Part shown: positions 57,427 to 64,000 of the stretch, piece by piece
Layout of the letters: every line of letters begins with the position of its first letter
Numbering within the stretch: position 1 is the first letter of the stretch
NCBI RefSeq assembly: GCF_000142905.1
Contig: NW_013657641.1
Span: forward strand, 160,321-224,320
Origin: Thecamonas trahens ATCC 50062
Lineage: Eukaryota; Apusozoa; Apusomonadida; Apusomonadidae
DNA: 64,000 nt
Reading direction: 5' to 3'
Position numbers and translations under genes: made by a program
Notes under the pieces: model-generated
What the model was told of the DNA's origin: nothing
What the model saw: the letters and a program-made list of their open reading frames with translations, nothing else
The model's database searches: none

Positions 57427-58168
57427 GTGCGACCGTCTCCACAGACAAAGAGTCGCGTGTGTCCGTCTCTCGGTCAAGACCTGCCCCCGTCTCGCCAACT
57501 ACCCGTCCCCCCCTTCCCTGCGTCCCCAAGCTGCCCACCCGACGCGCGTGAGCGCCACACGGGAGAACGCTTGTTTGTGAGTTTTTTTTTGGTCACTTTG
57601 GGCCAGCCCGCAGTTGGCAGAAGCACCGCTAGCAGTCGTGGGCTATGTCATCATCCTCCATCGCTACATGCGTTGGTACAGCGGCTTACATGACATGGGC
57701 AGGCAAGATATGATGCTTGTGAGAGAAGGTGTGCGGGTATGGGAGCACGGCTGCCGTCTGTGGCGAGAAAACGGACGGTGACCAGACGGCATCTTGCGCT
57801 TGCAACGACGGTCACGCCGACTTTTCCCGCTCCTACGCCAGCTGAGAGCAGCGAACAAGCATGCCCCCTGTCCTAGAGCAGGAGCAAAAGCAGTACCGCA
57901 TGTGCAACTGTGTAGATTCGGGCTAGACAAGGCATCCGCGCCAGTTGAAGCCGACAACAGTATCGAGCTGACATTGCTGATATTTTTTTCTCGGCAGACA
58001 AGCTCCAGCTCCGCAGCTCGTCCAATTGCCGGCGAATGGGAAACCAGCAACGAAACGGCGCCCATCCCGCGCAGCCTCTGCCGCAGTTGATGAGCAACGC
58101 GTTCCGAAGGCGAAAGACCCGACTTGTGGTAGTAGGGCAGGGCAGGCGCGGACGAGTTGGACGGAACC
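57427..58168. promoter_or_regulatory. Divergent promoter of His-rich and TMEM175-like genes
   Basis: 742 bases. Includes TTTTTTTT at 57582-57590 and CTCTCGG/CCGTCTC runs. A minus-strand frame at 57664-58311 overlaps both the promoter and the next gene antisense and is rejected. Confidence 0.5.
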
Positions 58169-59773
58169 ATGGCGTTCTCACCGCGGTCGCCGTACTCGCC
58201 GACGCTGCCGCGGTTCTCACGGTCCAACTCGGCGGTGCTGGACATGACGTCGTCGGACGAGAGTGAGTGCCTGCTGGCCACGCCGCACGCCAACGTCCCT
58301 GCGCTGGACACGCCTTCTCTGCTTGATCACTACTCGCCCGGCTCGATATACACTTCGGCACACTCCCGCCCGCCGCTGCACTCGCTTACCGCCTCGCCGG
58401 GTGCCCCGTCGCCCATCCGCATCGGCACGCGCCACGAGCCCTCGTTGCGTCTGTCGTCGCCGCCTCCGCTGGCCGTCCCGGGCGCTCCCATCTTGCTGAT
58501 CTATGCATTTGCCGCCGCCCTGACCGTGCGGTACGTGGAGTCTGGTGCTGCTGCCGGCGGGAGCCTCCCCGAGACCGGCGGCGAGGTCGATGCGCTGTCA
58601 GGCGTGCTCCGACGGCACGGGCCGGGCGTGGCGGTCCAGATGGCGGTGGCGGCGGTGGCGCATCTGCTGTGGGCGCGGCACTGTGCGCTGCTTCCCGGTG
58701 CGGTCTTTGGCTCATCGCCGATTACCACGCTCACCTGCATGGTGCTCGCCGCGGGCCTTGCGCTCCTGCCGCCGTCGGCGGCGCTGGTGGCGCGGTCGTC
58801 ATACGGCCGCGAGACGCTGGCTGCCGCCGTCTTCTCAGCAGCGCTCACCGCAGTTCTCGCCGCCGGCCTTGCGCTACATCTGCTGCACGCGCCGGCTTCA
58901 CGGCCGATGCCACTGTATGCGCTTGCCGAGCTTGTAGTGGCGGCTGTCTTGCTGGTCCTCAACGCCACGTCGGTCCTCACCTTTCCTTGGGCTTGGCTGG
59001 TGATCCTCGGCCTTGCCTTGGCGTACCCTCTGGCAGGGGCGGCACTGTCGCAGACGCGGGCGGTGCGATTTCGCCCGCTTCTTAGCGCGGCTGAGGGCCA
59101 GACGCTGGTGACGGCGGCGGCGCGGGCCCTGGGCCTGCACATGGACGCCGTCTACGCACTCACGGCGCTGATGCCTGTGCTAGACGTCGCCGTTCCGCCC
59201 TCAGGCTCGCCGCTGGCGGGGACGCGAGCCGGCCTCGAGCAATTTGTCAAGGACCAGACCCGCCCGCTCTTGGGCTATCTCTTGGCGTGCGTGCTGATAT
59301 GCCTGTTGTGGATGCGGTCTGCAGCGCACCGGCGGGCGCTGGGCGGGCGGGGCGCGAGCCTCGCGGTCATCGCCGCTCAGCTTGGCACAGTCACGCTCGC
59401 TGTTCCGGTCTCATTCTTTGCGCGGCTGGTGCTCGCGCCGCCGTGTGCTGCCCTTAGCGCTGTATACCTCGGCGCTGCGGTCTGCGTTGCGGCACTTGCT
59501 GAGCTCGGCGTCTTTATGGCTGTCCGCTGGCGAACAGCTCGTGAGCGAGGCAGCAATGGACTCAATGATGTGCAGCGGATGGCGTCGCGCGCGCTCAACT
59601 ACGACTCGATACCGGTGAGCACAGTGCAGACTCTGAAGCGCACAGTCAAGCGACGGGTGGTAGAAGAGGCGGCGCTCCCAGTCTCGGGCCTGGTTGTTGC
59701 GCTCCTGGCACTGGTTGTCCGACCCGAGGTGGCGGTTGTTGGCTTTGTAATTGGCCTCGCCTCGCTGTCATGA
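58169..59773 (+). CDS. TMEM175-like potassium-channel family protein
   Basis: 534 residues from MAFSPRSPYSP. The first 105 residues are cytosolic and Ser/Pro-rich. About twelve hydrophobic segments follow in two blocks (about 110-300 and 310-534). In the second block, GLHMDAVYALTALMPVLDVAVPP is followed by LLGYLLACVLICLLWMRSAAHRRAL, the TM1-TM2 order of TMEM175, where the family has F-S-D-A/G-x-F-A-I. Here the Phe-Ser of that filter-forming motif is replaced by His-Met. TMEM175 is a lysosomal/endosomal K+ or proton leak channel with two six-helix repeats. The first block is too degenerate to assign. Its stop overlaps the convergent NHL-like gene. Family is a moderate-confidence pattern call. 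Confidence 0.6.
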   Translation: MAFSPRSPYSPTLPRFSRSNSAVLDMTSSDESECLLATPHANVPALDTPSLLDHYSPGSIYTSAHSRPPLHSLTASPGAPSPIRIGTRHEPSLRLSSPPPLAVPGAPILLIYAFAAALTVRYVESGAAAGGSLPETGGEVDALSGVLRRHGPGVAVQMAVAAVAHLLWARHCALLPGAVFGSSPITTLTCMVLAAGLALLPPSAALVARSSYGRETLAAAVFSAALTAVLAAGLALHLLHAPASRPMPLYALAELVVAAVLLVLNATSVLTFPWAWLVILGLALAYPLAGAALSQTRAVRFRPLLSAAEGQTLVTAAARALGLHMDAVYALTALMPVLDVAVPPSGSPLAGTRAGLEQFVKDQTRPLLGYLLACVLICLLWMRSAAHRRALGGRGASLAVIAAQLGTVTLAVPVSFFARLVLAPPCAALSAVYLGAAVCVAALAELGVFMAVRWRTARERGSNGLNDVQRMASRALNYDSIPVSTVQTLKRTVKRRVVEEAALPVSGLVVALLALVVRPEVAVVGFVIGLASLS

Positions 59774-60988
59774 AGCGAGCGAGGCGCGGACGAGGGCGCG
59801 CAGCGCGTCGTGCGAGGCTGACAGCTCTGAGAGCGCCGCCATGAGCTTGGCGTTCTGCTCGCGGAGCTTAACGTTTTCTTCGAGCAAGGCCTCAATGCCA
59901 CGGGTTTCCATGCCCGCGGCAAGGCCACACTCGCGGAGTGCGTCGCGAAGGCGCGAGACTCGCTCAGCGTCGCGGGCAGGAGACGACGGAGACGGCAGCA
60001 GGGCGTCCAGGGACGGCGAGGCTGCTGCATCCGGTGCCGCCATCGGCATCGCTGAGCTTGTCCCGGTACTTGCAGTGATCGGAAGCTCGACTAGGACGGC
60101 CGAGTCCGAGTCGGCGACCAAGAGCGAGCCTGTGAGCGGGTTAAAGACCAGCGCCGAGGGAAAGGCGAGCGGCGGCGAGGCGAGCGTTGTCACCGCAGCA
60201 GTAAAGATCGAGAGCGAGCGGACGACGTCGTTGAGCTCGGAGACGTAGACTGCCGCAGTGGCCGGGTCGTACGCAAGCTTGAGCGGAAAATTGAACAGCG
60301 CCTCGTCGGCCGAGCCGTCGACGTGCCCAGCAGCACCGGTGCCAGCGAGGGTAGTGAGGACGCCACGGAAACCCGTGGGCGCACTAGCATCGGCCTCCAG
60401 ATGCAGCGAGCGCAGTGCGTGGTTGTATGTGTCAGCCAGGACGTAGTTTGCGCCATCTAGCGCCACAATAGACTCGGGCCGATGCAGGGCGCCGGCGAGC
60501 TGGTGCGAGGTCGAGTCGGCAAAGCCCGGGTGGCCCGAGCCAGCGACGGTGGTAACCTTGCGGGCGGCGACGTCGACCAGAACTACAGCGGCAGCCTCCG
60601 CCACCAGCAGCCACACTCGCCCCCCGGCCAGCTCCTTGTCGACAACCGCCAGCGCCCGCGGCTCGCGGAGTGATGCCTCGTCCAGCGAGCGCCATGCGTT
60701 ACCGGGCGGCGGCAGAGGCGGCGGGGCAGCCGAAGGCGGGGCAACGACTGCGATGGCGACCTCGGATGGGGAGAATCCGGGAGACGACGACGTTGATGGT
60801 AGCGGGAGGCGCACCAGGGCGCCAGTCACCACATCGGCCACATACACGGCATCACCAGCAGGAGCCAGAGCTAGAGCCGCCGGCGCAGCAAGCGGAGCCG
60901 AGGCTGGCGAGAGACGAAAAGGGGAAGCTGGGGCTGGCAGAGGTAGACGGCTTCGCCAGCAGCAACCACCACTCCAGATGGGCTCCAT
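59768..60988 (-). CDS. NHL-like beta-propeller protein with C-terminal coiled coil
   Basis: 406 residues from MEPIWSGGCC. The first 300 residues contain repeated patterns like LALAPAGDAVYVADVVTGALVRL, PESIVALDGANYVLADTYNHALRSL and LKLAYDPATAAVYVSELNDVVRSL. These are typical NHL/SMP-30 propeller blades with D-x-x-N/G turns, about six of them. The last 60 residues form a coiled coil (LLEENVKLREQNAKLMAALSEL). No signal peptide. Function unknown; propeller plus coiled coil is a binding scaffold layout. The stop sits inside the palindrome TCATGA shared with the TMEM175-like gene. The frame upstream of 60988 is low-complexity Pro/His. Confidence 0.7.
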   Translation of the reverse strand: MEPIWSGGCCWRSRLPLPAPASPFRLSPASAPLAAPAALALAPAGDAVYVADVVTGALVRLPLPSTSSSPGFSPSEVAIAVVAPPSAAPPPLPPPGNAWRSLDEASLREPRALAVVDKELAGGRVWLLVAEAAAVVLVDVAARKVTTVAGSGHPGFADSTSHQLAGALHRPESIVALDGANYVLADTYNHALRSLHLEADASAPTGFRGVLTTLAGTGAAGHVDGSADEALFNFPLKLAYDPATAAVYVSELNDVVRSLSIFTAAVTTLASPPLAFPSALVFNPLTGSLLVADSDSAVLVELPITASTGTSSAMPMAAPDAAASPSLDALLPSPSSPARDAERVSRLRDALRECGLAAGMETRGIEALLEENVKLREQNAKLMAALSELSASHDALRALVRASLAS

Positions 60989-61797
60989 ACCACGTCGCGC
61001 AGTGGAGGTGGACACCCGGTGTGCATGGTGGAATGGGGTGGGGTAGGGGTGCAGGTGGGGGGGGTGGAGGCGGAGGTGGCGGGGAGAGGGGGGAAGGGGG
61101 GGAGGGAGCGAATGGCGCGATTTGGTTGGGGTTGGGGGGCTGAGAGATGGGAGGGGGAAGGGGGAGGTCAGGGGAGGGGAATGGGGGGGAGTCAGTGCAG
61201 AGAGAAAGGCGTGGTGGCGTGTGTGTGGTGATCGGGTGGTAAAGAGAGGGATCGAGTGCATGATGGGCGCGGGCGGAGAGAGACGGGGGGGGAACTGGGG
61301 GTACGGGGGGGGGACAGGTTGATCTGAGTGATCATGCATTTCGCAGCAGACAGAGCAAAGATGGTGACATAGTAAACATCATGCGACACTCTGGGGCAAG
61401 CAGAGGATGGGTATGGATGGATGGATAGATGAATGGTGGATGGGCGGGCGGATGAGATGGGATGGTGCGTGTGGTGGATATTAGGGCCAGGCAATCAACG
61501 TGGTGTGCACAAGGCGTGGTGGTGTGTGTGTGTGTGTGTGTGTGTGTGTGGAAGAGGTGTTCATGGTGTGATAGAGAAGGATGGCAGATGGGATGGTACA
61601 GCGCAGAGCCGATGCCATAGATTGATGAGGAGCGAGAACAATGATGATGTCGAGATGGAAGCAGATGTGTGGAAGCCAAGCTGGTGACGTCGGTCGGTTC
61701 GGAGCCGCACAGGCACGGCGAGAGGCAGGAGCCGGAGGTGCTGCACTGGGGGTTGAGCGGCGGCGTTGATCCGAGGGTGGCGCGACTTGGGGTTGGA
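60989..61797. other. Intergenic region with (GT)n and G-rich DNA
   Basis: 809 bases between two minus-strand genes. Holds G-rich DNA (61050-61320), (GGAT)n-like DNA at 61406-61440 and a (GT)n tract at about 61523-61550. No gene seen. Confidence 0.6.
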
Positions 61798-62340
61798 CTA
61801 CGAGTTGACGGCAAACTTGTGGTCGCACTCTGTGCAGTGGTAGAAGATGGTCTGACCTTCATCGGCTGATCGGAGCTGTGCGGTGTGGAAGAGCATCTGC
61901 GGGGCGTTGCACTCTGGGCAAGGCTCGTCGATGCGAGCCTTCTGGGCGTCCTTGTCGATGCCCTTGCGACGAAGAGCCTCTGCACGCATGCCCGTAGGTG
62001 CCACGTTGACAGCGGTGACGACCTGCTCCGCAGCGATCTCTGTGCGTGTGCGTGCGTGTATGTGTGTGTGTGTGTGGGGTGGATGGCGGTGCGGTGGGCG
62101 TGTGAGGCAGAGTGTGGGGAGGAGGAGGAGGAGGGATGGGGGGGATGGGCCTGGCAGGCGGGACAGAGTGTGTGGAGGGGAGGGCGGGCATGGGACGGGC
62201 GGATGAGGGGAGGGCGACGTACCGCGGATGGGCTTCTTGAAGCCGCACAGGCCGCACATCATAAAGGTGTCGGAGGGGCGGGGCGGAAAGTACATATTGT
62301 GGCATTGTGGGCAGAAGCGGGTGGCGAAGAACTGGTCCAT
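61798..62340 (-). CDS. POLR1H: RNA polymerase I subunit RPA12
   Basis: Exon 1 62223-62340 and exon 2 61798-62039 join as CCGCG|GTACGT ... GCACAG|AGATC, phase 1, to 119 residues. MDQFFATRFCPQCHNMYFPP with C10-x2-C13 and C29-x2-C32 is the N-terminal zinc ribbon. The C-terminal ribbon has CPECNAPQMLFHTAQLRSADEGQTIFYHC, with the RSADEGQT loop and acidic hairpin that supports transcript cleavage; the human counterpart reads HTRQMRSADEGQTVFYTC. This subunit stimulates cleavage and termination of pre-rRNA transcription in the nucleolus. The 183-base intron is a multiple of three and open, so unspliced RNA would still read through. Confidence 0.92.
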   Translation of the reverse strand: MDQFFATRFCPQCHNMYFPPRPSDTFMMCGLCGFKKPIRGTSPSPHPPVPCPPSPPHTLSRLPGPSPPSLLLLLPTLCLTRPPHRHPPHTHTHIHARTRTEIAAEQVVTAVNVAPTGMRAEALRRKGIDKDAQKARIDEPCPECNAPQMLFHTAQLRSADEGQTIFYHCTECDHKFAVNS

Positions 62341-62529
62341 GATGTGATGCGGCGGTGATGGGAGAGAGGAGAGTCGACGGGAACAGGCGGGGAAGAGAGA
62401 CAAGGTACAAGGACGCGCTTCAAAAGGAGACTGTTATGGGCGACATGGCAGGCTCACACGCGGGGAGGAAGGGGGTCTGGATAGATAGGTTAATCTACAG
62501 CAGAGAGGGCTCGAAGGCTCGACGAACGC

Positions 62530-63891
62530 TTAGTTGGTCGGGTACGAGGCGGCGTTGAGGATGCCGCAGGTGTTCGGGCCGCGGGCAAGCTGGATGTAGC
62601 CAGCCTGGCCCCAGCCAGTGCCCCACGAGTTCTTGACGAGGTAGTAGTCCTGGCCGTTGGACGAGCCGTAGCCGGCAGCGAGAACACCGTGGTCGAGCTG
62701 GGTGCCGCACGACGAGGCCGGGAAGATACCGTTCGAGTACGACATCCACGACGAGGCATCAACAGCAACGGAGACCGGCTGCTGGGCAATGGCGGACATG
62801 AGCGAGTTGGTCGACGAGTCGACGTTCTTGTAGCCCGAGATCGAAGCGACCGACTTGCAGTCGGACTTCTTGCACGTGCCGTCCTGGGCGGTGTAGCGGT
62901 AGTCGTCCCACGAGCAGAGGCCACCGTTCTGGATCACCCACTGGAAAGCGTTATCCATGAGGCCACCGTTGCAGCCGTCGTCACGCGAGTCGCAGTCGAC
63001 GAGCTCCTGGGGGGCGAGCGAGGTGAGGCCGTGGCCGGAGATGGCCATGAGGCCCTCAATCGAGGCGCAGGTCGAGAAAGCCCAGCACGAACCGCACTGG
63101 CCCTGGTTCTTGACCGGGGTGACACCGCCCTTGGTAACCCAGTTGACCGAGGTCGGGAGGTCGAGGACGTCACCGTTGAAGGTGTGCACGCGGCCAGCCG
63201 AGGTCGGGTTGGGCTTGTACGACGAGAGGTACATGGCCTCGAACTCGTGCTGGGTGAGGTCCGAGAACTGGTTCACGGCCATGGTCCAGGTGTGCTTGCC
63301 GGCGGCATGCTCGGCGTTGTGGCGGTTGATCTTGTCGACGTTGGTCTTGAAGATGATGTAGCTGCAGGGGGGGTGGGGGTGCCATGAGTGGGGGGGGGCG
63401 GGGCGGGTTCTTCCAATGAAAATGATGGCGACGGCTTGTGCGACCGAAAAAGCGGCAAAGTCACGTGCGGCCATTGCACAGCCGACGTGGTGAAGGAAAA
63501 GGGCTGCAGGACACGAGCGAGAGAGATAGGAGAACGGGATGAAGCGGGAAGAGCACACGGTGGAGCTGGGGAGGTAGAGATGGCGGGGGAAGGAGCCTGC
63601 GGGGCGGTGGGGGAAGCCCGCGAGGTGCGACGGTGGGCGGCAGCCGTCAGCGGAAAGCGTTTTTTCGCGTGACTTTGTCGTCAGCGCGCACGCCAGCATG
63701 GCGAGGTTCTGCGGAGGGAAGGAGAAGCAGGACACGTACCGGAAGGGCTCCTCGGCGGCCGAGTAGGTCTTCTCGTGGGTGGCCTTGAAAGACTCGAACT
63801 GAGACTGGTAGAGCGACTCCGAGAGGTGGGTCGGGTGGGCGGCAAGCGCCACAGCGGCAAGCGCAGCAAGAACAACGAGGGTCTTGTACAT
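62530..63891 (-). CDS. Papain-family cysteine protease (cathepsin L-like)
   Basis: Exon 1 63740-63891 encodes the signal peptide MYKTLVVLAALAAVALAAHP and the start of the propeptide. Exon 2 62530-63361 joins it at TTCCG|GTACGT ... TGCAG|CTACATC to give 327 residues. The propeptide I29 pattern is intact: FESFKATHEKTY, FRYIIFKTNVDKINRHNAEH, VNQFSDLTQHEF. The mature enzyme begins near LPTSVNW. Gln137, Cys143 (QCGSCWAF), His275 (LDHGVLAAGY) and Asn295 (KNSWGTGW) are the catalytic residues. It ends CGILNAASYPTN. It is likely a lysosomal or food-vacuole protease. The intron (378 bases) has no stop in frame and is a multiple of three. Confidence 0.93.
   Translation of the reverse strand: MYKTLVVLAALAAVALAAHPTHLSESLYQSQFESFKATHEKTYSAAEEPFRYVSCFSFPPQNLAMLACALTTKSREKTLSADGCRPPSHLAGFPHRPAGSFPRHLYLPSSTVCSSRFIPFSYLSRSCPAALFLHHVGCAMAARDFAAFSVAQAVAIIFIGRTRPAPPHSWHPHPPCSYIIFKTNVDKINRHNAEHAAGKHTWTMAVNQFSDLTQHEFEAMYLSSYKPNPTSAGRVHTFNGDVLDLPTSVNWVTKGGVTPVKNQGQCGSCWAFSTCASIEGLMAISGHGLTSLAPQELVDCDSRDDGCNGGLMDNAFQWVIQNGGLCSWDDYRYTAQDGTCKKSDCKSVASISGYKNVDSSTNSLMSAIAQQPVSVAVDASSWMSYSNGIFPASSCGTQLDHGVLAAGYGSSNGQDYYLVKNSWGTGWGQAGYIQLARGPNTCGILNAASYPTN
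63362..63739 (-). other. Intron of the cysteine protease gene
   Basis: 378 bases, GTACGT donor and CTGCAG acceptor, phase 2, with C-rich runs near the acceptor. It is open in frame, so retention would insert 126 residues in the propeptide. Confidence 0.8.
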
Positions 63892-64000
63892 AATTGCAGT
63901 TGAATGTACCGCGGGAAAGTTTGTTCCCTCGCACGCGACAGAGCGCGTGACCCGATCGGAGCGAGTCGAGCAATCGGGTGGGGGATCGAGTCGAGCAAGA

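Noticed and set aside
57664-58311. 215-codon minus-strand frame
   Set aside because: Overlaps the promoter and the TMEM175-like gene antisense; composition not protein-like and no homology recognised.
1-64000. tRNA or rRNA genes
   Set aside because: Scanned by eye for T-loop GTTCGA contexts with acceptor pairing and for conserved rRNA text; nothing convincing, for example GTTCGAACC near 42483 lacks a cloverleaf.

Overview
The window is a gene-dense, GC-rich nuclear segment from a free-living eukaryotic microbe. It has spliceosomal introns, eukaryote-only complexes (GINS, TFIIH, Mediator kinase module, mitochondrial complex I, RNA polymerase I) and animal-like families (soluble adenylyl cyclase, homeodomain, TMEM175-like, TMEM234). 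The best guess is an apusomonad-type flagellate such as Thecamonas. That is recognition by style and gene content, not a database result. Two runs of N (3644-3979 and 38746-39100) are assembly gaps, both flanked by poly-G. No rRNA, tRNA, CRISPR array, transposon or virus-like gene was recognised.

Layout. 1-6.5 kb: end of a cysteine-rich protein, a mitochondrial carrier (SLC25A44-like), a kinase-fold protein with an altered catalytic loop, a coiled-coil protein and a SANT/lysine-rich nuclear protein. 6.6-14 kb: a RasGEF, cyclin C and WDR43/Utp5. 14-19.4 kb: an endoglycoceramidase-like GH5 (frameshifted), a Stm1/SERBP1-type ribosome-clamping protein and a multipass membrane protein. 19.4-30.9 kb: a 1384-residue FxxF-repeat protein with three tandem arrays, a SYS1-like Golgi protein, NOL9/Grc3, TFIIH p62 (frameshifted) and a homeodomain factor. 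32-45.4 kb: a small unknown, WDR74 (frameshifted), a soluble-type adenylyl cyclase with a CaaX end, NDUFA13, two adjacent F-box proteins, a bHLH factor and an RS-rich protein. 45.4-56 kb: GINS1, ARL2 with an insert, a zinc-finger/ACT/ABM-like fusion, a coiled-coil protein (frameshifted), a secreted subtilase and TMEM234. 56-64 kb: a His-rich protein (frameshifted), a TMEM175-like channel, an NHL-like propeller, POLR1H/RPA12 and a papain-family protease.

Genes alternate between short divergent promoters and tightly convergent 3' ends, often only tens of bases apart and in one case overlapping. Nine introns could be placed by joining reading frame and homology. Seven of them start with GTACGT or GTACGC. 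Introns and 5' flanks carry long G or C homopolymers. Five reading frames, all on the minus strand, are each broken by what looks like one missing base in a short homopolymer. Several genes bear on ribosome production (WDR43, WDR74, NOL9, POLR1H, Stm1-like) and on transcription by Pol II (cyclin C, p62, homeodomain, bHLH), but there is no operon-like organisation. The most unusual items are the recurrent frameshifts, the GTACGY donor rule, the zinc-finger/ACT/ABM fusion, the lipid-anchor motif on the cyclase and the FxxF-repeat protein.
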